The position numbers and the translations under genes were made by a program. A stretch of DNA of 40,322 nt from the NCBI GenBank assembly GCA_002746895.1, contig PDRT01000019.1, positions 1 through 40,322 on the forward strand, given 5' to 3'. Positions 32,273 through 40,322 of the stretch are shown here, piece by piece (position 1 is the stretch's first letter; each line of letters begins with the position of its first letter). Source of the DNA: Thiothrix nivea (GTDB taxonomy: Bacteria; Pseudomonadota; Gammaproteobacteria; Thiotrichales; Thiotrichaceae). The notes below the pieces were generated by a model. It made no database searches, was not told the DNA's origin, and saw only the letters and a list, made by a program, of their open reading frames with translations.

Positions 32273-33348
32273 TCAAACCGTTGTCGGTAACGCTGTTTCC
32301 GCGCTTTCTAGCGGCTGTTGATCCAACGCATTTGACCCGATCACTTTCTCATACACTGTTTTGCCGTCACCTTCTTTATACGGATCACCGGAGAAGCCAG
32401 TACCCTTACCGAAGTTAATCTGCCATTCCAGATTGTTACGTGAGGTGGCATATTCCAGTGCACTTTGCTTGCTGATCTTGCCTTCCTGATACAGGCGCAA
32501 TAACGATTGATCGAAACTGACCATGCCGTCGGAAGAACCTTTTTCGATCACTTCAGTCAGCTCATTAAACTGCCCCTTGCGGATCAATTCTGCGGCATAC
32601 GGCGTATTCACCAGCATTTCTGCTGCCAGGTGCAAACCTTCGCCGTTTTTAGCCGGGATCAGTCGCTGGGCGACGATACCCCGCAGATTCAGTGATAAGT
32701 CCATTAATACCCGGCTCTTGGTTTCACCGGGGAACAGGTAAATAATACGTTCCAGTGCCTGAATCACATTAATGGCATGCAGCGTTGAGATCACCAGATG
32801 TCCGGTATCGGCAAAGCCCAGTACCGCTTCCATTGTTTCAGCATCCCGCACCTCACCGACCATAATCATATCCGGTGCTTCGCGCATGGCCTCACGCATG
32901 GCATTGGCATAGCTCAGGGTATCAAAACCGACTTCACGCTGGCCGACAATCGACTGCCCATGACTGAAACGATTTCTGAGAGTACAGTTGGCAGACACAA
33001 ATCCTGTGGCGAGGCAATATTGCTGCGGATATGGCGAATCACCATGGAAACCTCGCCCCGTTGAAAATAAAGATTCATCCGGAACCGGCCGATGCCTTTC
33101 AGGGCCAGTCCTTTATTCAGCTCACGGTTTTCAAAGAAGCTCTCGATTTCACTCGGACTCAGCACCTCTTCGGCCAACTGGCGGATATTGCCCGGCTTCA
33201 TCGGCTCGCGGCTGATACGCTGCAATTTGCCACGTACCTTGATAGATGCATGAGCACCTGTGGTCAGATAAATATCGGAAGCCCGCTGCTTTACCATCAT
33301 ATGCAACAGGGGTGTAATACGCATATCCTCATCAACAAGATTACTCAT
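32273..33348 (-). pseudogene. PilT/PilU-like ATPase with internal deletion of the Walker A region
   Basis: This is the third retraction-type ATPase gene in a row. The first frame (33348 to about 32975) gives the N-terminal PAS-like part, ending LCLPTVLSEIV. The second frame (from about 32970 to 32273) resumes at HGQSIVGQREVGFDTLSYAN and continues with the Walker B region DMIMVGEVRDAETM, the His box STLHA and the C-terminal domain. Compared with the neighbouring PilU, about 46 codons (about 139 nt) are absent, including Walker A and the Asp box, and the frame shifts by one. The product cannot be an active ATPase. A short truncated protein may still be made. An assembly error is possible and should be excluded. 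Confidence 0.85.
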
Positions 33349-33352
33349 CGTC

Positions 33353-34510
33353 TTATGTTCTTATTTTTTCTACAGGTTCAATTTCGAGCTTCTCGGTACC
33401 ACGGTAAAAATCGTTTTCCCTGGAGAAGCGGCTTTCCAGTTTCAGCTTCAGACGCAGATCGTTCACCGAATCAGCATTACGCAGTCCCTCATGCACAGTA
33501 ATCTTGCGTGCCTCAATCAGATCAAACAAGGCCTGATCAAAGGTACACATGCCATGTTCCCGCGAGGCGGCAGTCAATTCTTTCATGCCCGGCACATCGC
33601 CTTTAAAAATCAGATCTGCCATCAGCGGGGTGTTAATAATTACCTCAACAGCCGGTACCCGGCCCTTTTCATCAGCGGTACGGATCAGGCGCTGCGAGAT
33701 CACCGCCTTCAGATTCAGCGACAGATCCATCAATAACTGATCACGCCGTTCTTCCGGGAAGAAGTTCAGAATCCGCTCAATGGCCTGGTTGGCACTATTG
33801 GCATGTAAGGTCGTCAGGCACAAATGTCCGGTTTCCGCATAGGCATTGGCATATTCCATGGTTTCCCGGTCGCGGATTTCGCCAAGCAGAATCACATCCG
33901 GTGCCTGGCGCAAGGTATTTTTCAATGCAACCTCATAACTGTTGGTATCCATGCCCAGTTCGCGCTGGGTAATCAGGCAACCCTTATGCTGATGGATAAA
34001 TTCAATAGGATCTTCAATGGTGACAATATGTCCCTTGGAATGCTCATTGCGGTAATCCAGCATTGCCGCCAGAGAGGTAGATTTACCGGAGCCGGTGGCA
34101 CCGACAAAGATCACCAGCCCACGAGTGGTCATCGCAATATCACGCAGAATTGGCGGCAGTGACAGCGATTTAAAATTTGGTATTTCGGTGGGAATATGTC
34201 GCAACACCATGCCGGAACAGCCACGCTGGGTAAAGGCATTGACACGGAAACGCGCGGTACCGGGCAGGGCAATGGCAAAGTTGCACTCCATCTCCTCCTC
34301 GAACTGACGCAACTGATGGTCATTCATAATCGAACGCACCAGCATGCGGGTGGTCAACTCATTCAGCACATTGGGTACCAGCGGCTGCATATAGCCATCC
34401 ACTTTTACCGAAGGCGGCGCATCGGAGGTAATAAATAAATCCGAACTGCCAATATCCAGCATCTTCATCAACAGACGCTGGACAAAACTCATTGCATTAT
34501 CGCGATCCAT
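33353..34510 (-). CDS. pilU: Type IV pilus retraction ATPase PilU
   Basis: PilU is a hexameric inner-membrane-associated ATPase that assists PilT in retracting type IV pili. The 385-residue protein has the N-terminal SSDLFITSDAPPSVKVDG, Walker A GATGSGKS, Asp box TIEDPIEFIHQHKGCLITQR, Walker B VILLGEIRDRETM, and His box GHLCLTTLHANSANQAIERI. Longer C-terminal residues and the HQHKGC segment fit PilU rather than PilT. An AGGAGT site lies before the ATG, and the gene starts 8 nt after pilT stops. Confidence 0.93.
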   Translation of the reverse strand: MDRDNAMSFVQRLLMKMLDIGSSDLFITSDAPPSVKVDGYMQPLVPNVLNELTTRMLVRSIMNDHQLRQFEEEMECNFAIALPGTARFRVNAFTQRGCSGMVLRHIPTEIPNFKSLSLPPILRDIAMTTRGLVIFVGATGSGKSTSLAAMLDYRNEHSKGHIVTIEDPIEFIHQHKGCLITQRELGMDTNSYEVALKNTLRQAPDVILLGEIRDRETMEYANAYAETGHLCLTTLHANSANQAIERILNFFPEERRDQLLMDLSLNLKAVISQRLIRTADEKGRVPAVEVIINTPLMADLIFKGDVPGMKELTAASREHGMCTFDQALFDLIEARKITVHEGLRNADSVNDLRLKLKLESRFSRENDFYRGTEKLEIEPVEKIRT

Positions 34511-34518
34511 AAATACTC

Positions 34519-35553
34519 CTAGATAGATTCCGGATTTTCCGCCTTGTGGCGGGCCACCTCACGATCCACCTCGCCTTTCATCACCAGATTGCGCAGTGAC
34601 TGATCCAGTGTCTGCATGCCATCACCCTGACCGGTTTGCAGTGCGGAACGCATCTGGGCCAGCTTGTTTTCACGGATCAGGTTACGAATGGCACGGGTAC
34701 CGATCAGAATCTCGTGTGCCGCCACCCGACCACCGCCTTTCTTTTTCAGCAGTGTCTGGGAAATAACCGCCTGTAGCGACTCCGATAACATGGAGCGCAC
34801 CATGTCTTTCTCTGCCGCCGGGAAGACATCCACAATCCGGTCAATGGTTTTCGGCGCACTGGTGGTGTGCAGAGTGCCGAAGACCAGATGCCCGGTTTCC
34901 GCCGCAGTCAGGGCCAGACGAATGGTTTCCAGATCACGCATTTCCCCGACCAGAATGGTATCGGGGTCTTCACGTAATGCAGAGCGCAGGGCGGCTTCAA
35001 AACTGCGTGTATCACGATGCACTTCACGCTGGTTGACCAGGCTTTTCTTACTTTCGTGAACAAATTCAATGGGGTCTTCAATGGTCAGAATATGCCCGTA
35101 ATCGGTATCATTTTTATAGTCGACCATTGCCGCCAGCGTCGTGGACTTACCGGAACCGGTTGGGCCGGTGACCAGTACCAGACCCCGTGGCTTATCAGAA
35201 ATTTTACGGAAGATATTCGGTGCATTCAGCTGCTCCAGTGTCAGTACCTTACTGGGGATTGTCCGGAATACGGCCCCGGCCCCCCGGCCCTGATTAAAGG
35301 CATTGACACGGAAACGTGCGATCTCCGGTATTTCAAACGAGAAATCCGCTTCCCAGTGTTCCTCAAAGGATTTACGCTGATTATCGTTCATAATGTCGTA
35401 AACCATGCCATGCACCTGCTTATGATCCAGCTCAGGCAGATTGATACGGCGCATCTCGCCATCGACACGAATCATGGGCGGTAAACCGGCAGATAAATGC
35501 AAATCCGATGCATTATTTTTGACGCCAAAGGCCAGGAGTTGAGTAATATCCAT
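34519..35553 (-). CDS. pilT: Type IV pilus retraction ATPase PilT
   Basis: PilT powers pilus retraction for twitching, surface sensing and DNA uptake. The 344-residue protein matches PilT in length and in order: ASDLHLSAGLPPMIRVDGEM, Walker A GPTGSGKST, Asp box TIEDPIEFVH, Walker B TILVGEMRDLETI, His box GHLVFGTLHTTSA and the C-terminal AIRNLIRENK retraction signature. It heads the pilT-pilU-(third ATPase) group and is divergent from yggS, an arrangement common in gammaproteobacteria. The ribosome site is weak. Confidence 0.97.
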   Translation of the reverse strand: MDITQLLAFGVKNNASDLHLSAGLPPMIRVDGEMRRINLPELDHKQVHGMVYDIMNDNQRKSFEEHWEADFSFEIPEIARFRVNAFNQGRGAGAVFRTIPSKVLTLEQLNAPNIFRKISDKPRGLVLVTGPTGSGKSTTLAAMVDYKNDTDYGHILTIEDPIEFVHESKKSLVNQREVHRDTRSFEAALRSALREDPDTILVGEMRDLETIRLALTAAETGHLVFGTLHTTSAPKTIDRIVDVFPAAEKDMVRSMLSESLQAVISQTLLKKKGGGRVAAHEILIGTRAIRNLIRENKLAQMRSALQTGQGDGMQTLDQSLRNLVMKGEVDREVARHKAENPESI

Positions 35554-35621
35554 TGAATTGATTGTCGTTTATTATTGTTGTGATGAATGACTGGGACGTT
35601 ACAGGGAAACTAACACAAAGC

Positions 35622-36302
35622 ATGACTATTCATGAAAATCTTCAGATAATCGGCCAGCGTATCCGTGATGCTGAACAACGGTATGGCCGGGACCCCGGCA
35701 GTGTGCATTTACTCGCTGTGAGTAAACGCCATCCGGTCAGTGCCATCCGTGCCGCGATTGACAGTGGCCAGACGGCCTTCGGGGAAAACTATGCGCAGGA
35801 AATGGTTGAAAAGGCGGCTGACCTGCATACGGCTGATCTGGAATGGCATTTTATCGGGCCGATACAATCCAATAAGACCCGGCAGATTGCTGGAATAGCG
35901 TACTGGGTACATGCCGTTGACCGCCTGAAGATTGCCCGCAGGCTGGGGGAGCAAAAACCGGCTGATGCGGCGGCAATCAATATTTGCCTGCAGGTGAATA
36001 TCAGCGGTGAAGCCAGCAAATCCGGTGTACATGCGGATGAATTACCGGAACTGGCTGAACAGGTGGTGCAACTTCCCGGTATCAGGCTGCGCGGTTTAAT
36101 GACCATTCCGGCGGCAGAAACCGACTTTGACCGCCAGCGGCGCAGCTTTGCCAGGTTGCGTACTTTACAGGAGCAGTTAATCAGCAATGGCCTGGAACTG
36201 GATACTTTATCCATGGGTATGACCGGTGATATGGAAGCGGCTATTGCCGAAGGTGCGACCCTTGTCAGGATTGGTACAGCTATTTTCGGGGCACGGGATT
36301 AA
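35622..36302 (+). CDS. yggS: PLP homeostasis protein YggS
   Basis: YggS binds pyridoxal 5'-phosphate and helps keep B6 and amino-acid pools balanced; it has no known catalytic reaction. The 226-residue protein has the PLP Lys in LLAVSKRHP, then GENYAQEMVEKA, WHFIGPIQSNKTRQI, LRGLMTIPA and LSMGMTGDMEAAIAEG, ending GTAIFGARD. The frame opens earlier, but the ATG at 35622 gives the family start (MTIHENLQIIGQRI). It is divergent from pilT with a 68-nt gap, as in many relatives. Confidence 0.95.
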   Translation: MTIHENLQIIGQRIRDAEQRYGRDPGSVHLLAVSKRHPVSAIRAAIDSGQTAFGENYAQEMVEKAADLHTADLEWHFIGPIQSNKTRQIAGIAYWVHAVDRLKIARRLGEQKPADAAAINICLQVNISGEASKSGVHADELPELAEQVVQLPGIRLRGLMTIPAAETDFDRQRRSFARLRTLQEQLISNGLELDTLSMGMTGDMEAAIAEGATLVRIGTAIFGARD

Positions 36303-36377
36303 AGTGGTGATGAATATATTTACCCGGTTTTGTGAGCCGGTTTGAGCCTCATCGACAGTACAGCGCCTAGTTTTACC

Positions 36378-36406
36378 TTGACATCACAGGTACTATCGGA
36401 TAATTT
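36378..36406 (+). promoter_or_regulatory. Candidate sigma-70 promoter for rpmH
   Basis: A perfect -35 box TTGACA (36378-36383) is followed by a GATAATTT stretch. The -10 could be GATAAT at 15 nt or TAATTT at 17 nt. It lies about 95 nt before the rpmH start in an otherwise AT-rich gap. Confidence 0.5.
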
Positions 36407-36498
36407 CCGGGGCCTTTTTTACGGGCCAGCAGCATCCTCGTCATTAGGGAGTCCAGCTGGTTTTTAACAGATAAGATTAGTTTTTTTGGTAATTTATC

Positions 36499-36633
36499 AT
36501 GAAAAGAACGTTTCAACCCAGTAAGATTCGCCGTGCCCGCACTCATGGTTTCCGTGCCCGTATGCAAACAGCTGATGGACGCAAGGTGCTGAATGCCCGT
36601 CGTGCCAAGGGACGCAAGCGCCTGATTCCCTGA
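36499..36633 (+). CDS. rpmH: 50S ribosomal protein L34
   Basis: This 44-residue, very basic protein of the large subunit begins [20 protein letters not shown] and ends GRKRLIP. Sequence and length agree fully with bacterial L34. It is the first gene of the rpmH-rnpA-yidC-mnmE group. The upstream neighbour is yggS, not dnaA as in many gammaproteobacteria. Confidence 0.97.
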   Translation: MKRTFQPSKIRRARTHGFRARMQTADGRKVLNARRAKGRKRLIP

Positions 36634-36659
36634 ACTGATCCGGATTTTTTCGTACACAC

Positions 36660-37073
36660 TTGGCGAGCTTTCCGCGTGCAAACCGGCTGACCCGTCCTGA
36701 AGAATTCCGGCGGGTGTTTGAGCGTGGTCGTCACCGGCGTTTACAGATAACCGGGCTGACATTGCGGGTACGTGAAAATACCCTGCCCCATGCCCGGCTC
36801 GGGCTGGCGATTTCCAAACGGTCACTGAAGCTGGCTGTACAGCGTAACCGTGTAAAACGTCTGGTCAGGGAAAGTTTCCGTCACTCTTTCTCCGATCTGC
36901 CAGCTGTTGATATTGTCATGATGAGTCAGTCAGAACTGGCATCCATGGATAACGCTGCTATACTGCAGCAACTTGAAGTGTCCTGGCAGCGTGTGAGGCA
37001 GTTGTATGGAGCATCAGCCAACAAAACTCAACCATCCGGACACCACGCTCCATCTAACCGAAAACCGGATTGA
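36660..37073 (+). CDS. rnpA: Ribonuclease P protein component
   Basis: RnpA is the protein part of ribonuclease P, which matures tRNA 5' ends. The 137-residue protein contains NRLTRPEEFRRVFERGRHRR, GLAISKRSLKLAVQRNRVKR and LVRESFRHSF, including the RNR signature. The only start available between the stop codon upstream and the conserved region is TTG at 36660, 26 nt after rpmH. A low initiation rate would fit its low abundance beside L34. The C-terminal 20 residues are a non-conserved Pro/Ser/His-rich tail. Confidence 0.94.
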   Translation: MASFPRANRLTRPEEFRRVFERGRHRRLQITGLTLRVRENTLPHARLGLAISKRSLKLAVQRNRVKRLVRESFRHSFSDLPAVDIVMMSQSELASMDNAAILQQLEVSWQRVRQLYGASANKTQPSGHHAPSNRKPD

Positions 37074-37079
37074 GGAATT

Positions 37080-38768
37080 ATGGATTCTCAACGCCCCTTT
37101 CTGTATCTCACCCTGATTTTTCTGGGCTTTCTGCTATGGACAACCTGGCAGGCTGACCATGCACCCAAACCGGAGGCACCTGCTGTACAAACGTCGTCGT
37201 CTGCCGGTGACAACGCTGTGCCCGTGGCAGGCACGGCAGCAGATGTGCCTTCAGCTCCGGTAGCCGGTCATGTGCCCACTGATACTGCGCAAACGGCTGC
37301 TCAGGCGGCAGGCGCACAGATTATCCATGTGCATACCGATGTACTGGAGCTGCAAATCAGTACGCAAGGGGGCGATGTTGTCGTTGCAGACCTGCCAACC
37401 TATCCGGTGAGTCTGGATGAGCCAGATAATCCGGTGCGGATTCTGGATCGCAATGCGAAAAATTATGTGGCGCAATCCGGTTTACAGCATGTGCCGGTGG
37501 CCGGTGTGGATACAACCGGGCTTGCACCCAATCACCAGGCCATTTATCAGGCAGCACAAACGGATTTTCAGCTGGCTGAGGGGGCTGACGAATTAGTGGT
37601 GCCAATGAGCTGGCAGGGTGCCAATGGTATTACTGTGACCAAGCGTTACCGGCTAAAGCGTGGCAGCTTTCAGATTCAGGTTGAGCACGAAGTACAGAAT
37701 AACTCTCAACAGACCTGGGCCGGTACTGAATATCGTCAGCTGAAACATGGGCCGGACAATACTCCGCGCGGTCTGCTGATGGGTGTGCGCGCCTTTGTCG
37801 GTGGTGCCTATTATAATAATGATAAATATGACACCCTTTCATTTGATGAAATGAAGAATGGCATTCCGGAGGAAGAAAACCGTGCTACGGGTGGCTGGAT
37901 CAGTATGTTGCAGCATTATTTCATCAGTGCCTGGGTGCCGAATCAGGCCGAAAAGACCCGGTATTACAGTAATGAAGTGATGACGCTGGGTGTGCCGGGT
38001 TATATTCTCGGGGCGCGTGGCCCGGTCAGGCAGATTGCTGCCGGTGCGACGGATACCTTCCAGACCGGTTTATGGGTCGGCCCGAAATTACAGGATGATC
38101 TGGAAGTGATTGCGGAAGGTCTGGATCTGACCGTGGATTACGGCATCTTTGCCTTTATCTCCAAGCCAATTTTCTGGGTGATGCAGGTGATTCACAGTGT
38201 GGTGCAGAACTGGGGCTGGACGATTATTTTTCTGACCCTGCTGATCAAGATTATTTTCTTCTGGCCCTCTGCCGCCAGCTACAAGTCGATGGCCAAAATG
38301 AAGGCTATGGCGCCGAAGCTGAAGGAGATTGGTGAGCGTTACGAAAATGATCCGCAGGCCAAGCAGAAAGCAATGATGGAGATTTACCGCAAGGAAAAGC
38401 TCAATCCACTGGGGGGTTGTCTGCCAATCCTGATTCAGATTCCGGTGTTTATGGGACTGTACTGGGTACTGCTGGAAAGTGTGGAACTGCGCCAGGCTCC
38501 GTGGCTGTTGTGGTACAAGGATTTATCAATCATGGATCCGTACTTCGTGTTGCCACTGATCATGGGTGGCAGTATGTACCTGCAACAAAAGCTGAATCCG
38601 CCACAGGTTGACCCGATGCAGCAGAAGATTTTCCAGTTCCTGCCGGTGGTTTTCACTTTCATGTTCCTGTGGTTCCCGGCTGGTCTGGTACTGTACTGGG
38701 TTGTCAATAACCTGTTGTCGATCGCCCAGCAGTGGTACATCAATAAAAAGATTATCGGGCACGCATAA
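37080..38768 (+). CDS. yidC: Membrane protein insertase YidC
   Basis: YidC inserts proteins into the inner membrane alone or with SecYEG. The 562-residue protein has the gammaproteobacterial form: an N-terminal membrane helix ([16 protein letters not shown]), a large periplasmic domain (about 75-340), then the conserved five-helix core with [20 protein letters not shown], the [20 protein letters not shown] cytoplasmic helix hairpin, [20 protein letters not shown] and [17 protein letters not shown]. The linker after the first helix is Ala/Pro/Val-rich. No yidD frame was found between rnpA and yidC. It overlaps mnmE by one base (TAATG). Confidence 0.97.
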   Translation: MDSQRPFLYLTLIFLGFLLWTTWQADHAPKPEAPAVQTSSSAGDNAVPVAGTAADVPSAPVAGHVPTDTAQTAAQAAGAQIIHVHTDVLELQISTQGGDVVVADLPTYPVSLDEPDNPVRILDRNAKNYVAQSGLQHVPVAGVDTTGLAPNHQAIYQAAQTDFQLAEGADELVVPMSWQGANGITVTKRYRLKRGSFQIQVEHEVQNNSQQTWAGTEYRQLKHGPDNTPRGLLMGVRAFVGGAYYNNDKYDTLSFDEMKNGIPEEENRATGGWISMLQHYFISAWVPNQAEKTRYYSNEVMTLGVPGYILGARGPVRQIAAGATDTFQTGLWVGPKLQDDLEVIAEGLDLTVDYGIFAFISKPIFWVMQVIHSVVQNWGWTIIFLTLLIKIIFFWPSAASYKSMAKMKAMAPKLKEIGERYENDPQAKQKAMMEIYRKEKLNPLGGCLPILIQIPVFMGLYWVLLESVELRQAPWLLWYKDLSIMDPYFVLPLIMGGSMYLQQKLNPPQVDPMQQKIFQFLPVVFTFMFLWFPAGLVLYWVVNNLLSIAQQWYINKKIIGHA

Positions 38769-40111
38769 TGCCTGCCCCTGCCGACACCATCGTCGCTGTG
38801 GCCACACCGCCGGGGCGTGGTGGAGTCGGCATTATTCGTCTGTCCGGCACTGATGTTGCGGGGTTGGCTGAACAGATTCTTGGCCAGTGCCCACCCCCGC
38901 GCCGGGCGGTACATAGACAGTTTCTCGCGGCTGACGGTACTGTTCTGGATAATGGCATTGCCTTGTATTTCCCCGCCCCGCATTCCTTTACCGGTGAACA
39001 GGTGCTTGAGTTACAGGGGCATGGCGGTCAGATCGTACTGGACATGTTATTGCGCCGTTGCCTAGAGTTGGGGGCACGTTTGGCCCGGCCTGGCGAATTT
39101 TCTGAACGTGCCTTTCTGAATGACAAACTGGATCTGGCTCAGGCGGAGGCCATCGCTGATCTGATTGATTCCGGTTCGGAGCAGGCTGCCCGCTCGGCGT
39201 TGCGCTCGTTGCAAGGTGAATTTTCTCAGGTTATTAATACGTTATTGCAGCAGATGATTGAGCTGCGGGTTTACGTTGAGGCCGCATTGGACTTTCCGGA
39301 TGAGGAAATTGATTTTCTCGCCGATGAGTCGGTGAAACAGCGCCTGGAAAATATTAAACAACAGCTGCAAACGATCTTCCGCAAGGCTCGTCAGGGCAGC
39401 CTGCTGCGTGATGGTATGCATCTGGTGATTGTCGGGCGACCCAATGCCGGCAAGTCGAGTCTGTTAAATGCGTTGGCCGGTCAGGATACCGCGATTGTGA
39501 CGGATGTTGCCGGTACCACACGGGATGTATTGCGGGAACGTATTGATCTGGACGGTATGCCGTTACATGTGGTGGATACTGCCGGGTTGCGGGACAGCGA
39601 TGATCCGGTGGAGAAGATTGGCATTGAGCGGGCCTGGCAGGAGATTGACAAGGCTGACCTGGTGTTATTGCTGACCGATGACAGCGATACTGAAGCTACC
39701 GGAAGCAATGCGGAACTGCTGGCGCGGATTCCGGCCGCCATTCCACGTTTGACGGTACACAATAAAATAGACCTGAGTGGCAAAGCTGCCGGTAAACACG
39801 GAGAACATGTGTATATCTCTGCCAAACAGGGGCGGGGCATTGATGAACTGCGAGCGGAACTGAAAAACTGCATGGGCTATCGTGGTGAGGCGGAAGATAC
39901 CTTTATTGCTCGACGGCGGCACCTGCAGGCACTGGAGCAGGCTAATAAAGCCGTGGAGCGGGCGGAACAGCAGCTGTTAGTGTTTAATGCCGGTGAGTTG
40001 ATGGCCGAAGAACTACGCATTGCTCAGGATGCACTGGGGCAGATTACCGGGCGTTTTACGCCGGATGATCTGTTGGGAGAGATTTTCAGCTCGTTTTGTA
40101 TTGGTAAGTAA
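38768..40111 (+). CDS. mnmE: tRNA uridine-5-carboxymethylaminomethyl modification GTPase
   Basis: MnmE with MnmG makes the cmnm5U34 modification in tRNA wobble positions. The 447-residue protein starts with the folate-binding domain ([20 protein letters not shown]). It continues with the helical domain, the GTPase domain with [28 protein letters not shown] and [20 protein letters not shown], and the C-terminal FSSFCIGK, whose Cys is family-invariant. The start codon overlaps the yidC stop by one base. Confidence 0.97.
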   Translation: MPAPADTIVAVATPPGRGGVGIIRLSGTDVAGLAEQILGQCPPPRRAVHRQFLAADGTVLDNGIALYFPAPHSFTGEQVLELQGHGGQIVLDMLLRRCLELGARLARPGEFSERAFLNDKLDLAQAEAIADLIDSGSEQAARSALRSLQGEFSQVINTLLQQMIELRVYVEAALDFPDEEIDFLADESVKQRLENIKQQLQTIFRKARQGSLLRDGMHLVIVGRPNAGKSSLLNALAGQDTAIVTDVAGTTRDVLRERIDLDGMPLHVVDTAGLRDSDDPVEKIGIERAWQEIDKADLVLLLTDDSDTEATGSNAELLARIPAAIPRLTVHNKIDLSGKAAGKHGEHVYISAKQGRGIDELRAELKNCMGYRGEAEDTFIARRRHLQALEQANKAVERAEQQLLVFNAGELMAEELRIAQDALGQITGRFTPDDLLGEIFSSFCIGK

Positions 40112-40150
40112 CCTGATAGGAGTAATAAAAGCTCCTTTTCATAAAATCAG

Positions 40151-40190
40151 CCAAATATAACCCATTGATTTTCATAATATTTGGGTTTTT
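40151..40190 (+). terminator. Probable intrinsic terminator after mnmE
   Basis: CCAAATAT (40151-40158) and ATATTTGG (40177-40184) form an 8-bp stem with an 18-nt loop, followed by GTTTTT. A smaller hairpin, AGGAG/CTCCT with four T residues after it, lies just before at 40118-40139. Together they probably end transcription of the rpmH-mnmE group. Confidence 0.55.
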
Positions 40191-40322
40191 AGCGCTTAAT
40201 TCACATTTAAGGCCATATTATGTTACGCGGATTTTAATCGCTAGTGCAACACATTGAAAAAGAACGGCCAGTGGGCGAAGCTCACGGTCGACTAAAACAC
40301 AATGTGAGAGAACACGATGCCA
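40191..40322 (+). other. Leader region of a possible next gene, cut by the window edge
   Basis: The last 130 nt hold a 6-bp hairpin (GTGGGC/GCTCAC, 40271-40285) and an ATG at 40317 preceded by GAGAG at 6 nt, which could start a gene (Met-Pro). Too little is visible to name it. Confidence 0.3.

Noticed and set aside
37020..37125. Possible yidD in another frame between rnpA and yidC
   Set aside because: The 36-codon frame there shows no YidD features such as the conserved Cys-Arg-Phe-x-Pro-Ser-Cys core.

Overview
The window looks like ordinary chromosome of a gammaproteobacterium with about half GC content. Gene orders typical of that class support this: trpF-accD-folC-SPOR-cvpA-purF, pilT-pilU, rpmH-rnpA-yidC-mnmE, a type B rpmE beside what looks like the start of a malic enzyme gene, and ubiA, gshA, tatD-family and cpdA genes. 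The FimV-like protein, the AAA-like/PD-(D/E)XK gene and the Ras-like GTPase cluster would suit a Thiotrichales-type lineage, but I cannot fix the genus from sequence alone. No rRNA, tRNA, CRISPR array or insertion sequence was seen.

Layout. Positions 1-3354 (minus strand) hold the first codons of a probable malic enzyme, ribosomal protein L31 type B, a SIMPL-domain envelope protein, UbiA, a thioredoxin-like [2Fe-2S] ferredoxin, a bactofilin and a small membrane coiled-coil protein. Positions 3743-12180 (plus strand) are a ten-gene accessory block: a TPR/FimV-like protein, a pseudo-receiver protein, an MglA-type Ras-like GTPase, two roadblock/LC7 proteins, an Aer-type PAS protein, a cytoplasmic PhnD-like binding protein, a compact FimV-like LysM/coiled-coil protein, an OmpA-like peptidoglycan-binding protein and a membrane coiled-coil protein with a helix-hairpin-helix. 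It reads like a spatial-control or envelope-anchored polarity module of unknown output. Positions 12174-14381 hold a hypothetical protein, a TatD-family hydrolase and CpdA.

Positions 14428-16196 (minus strand) are the most exciting part. A 135-residue Pro-rich peptide with three Gln-Pro-Val-Tyr-Gly repeats lies 11 nt upstream of a radical SAM/SPASM maturase. The repeated X-Tyr-Gly core matches the motif cut by radical SAM spliceases, which excise tyramine and leave an alpha-keto-beta-amino acid. I propose a three-site spliceotide-like RiPP system.

Positions 16356-25538 carry folE, dusC-cobO, a SCO1-like copper protein, gshA, an L,D-transpeptidase, purF and cvpA. An AAA-like/PD-(D/E)XK gene is wedged between cvpA and purF, which are usually adjacent. 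Positions 25645-32247 complete that operon (SPOR, folC, accD, trpF), followed by a DUF2156 protein, thiopurine methyltransferase and bioD. Positions 32273-35553 hold pilT, pilU and a third PilT/PilU-like gene that has lost its Walker A segment through a frame-changing internal deletion. Positions 35622-40111 hold yggS, rpmH, rnpA, yidC and mnmE, without the dnaA or yidD neighbours often seen there.
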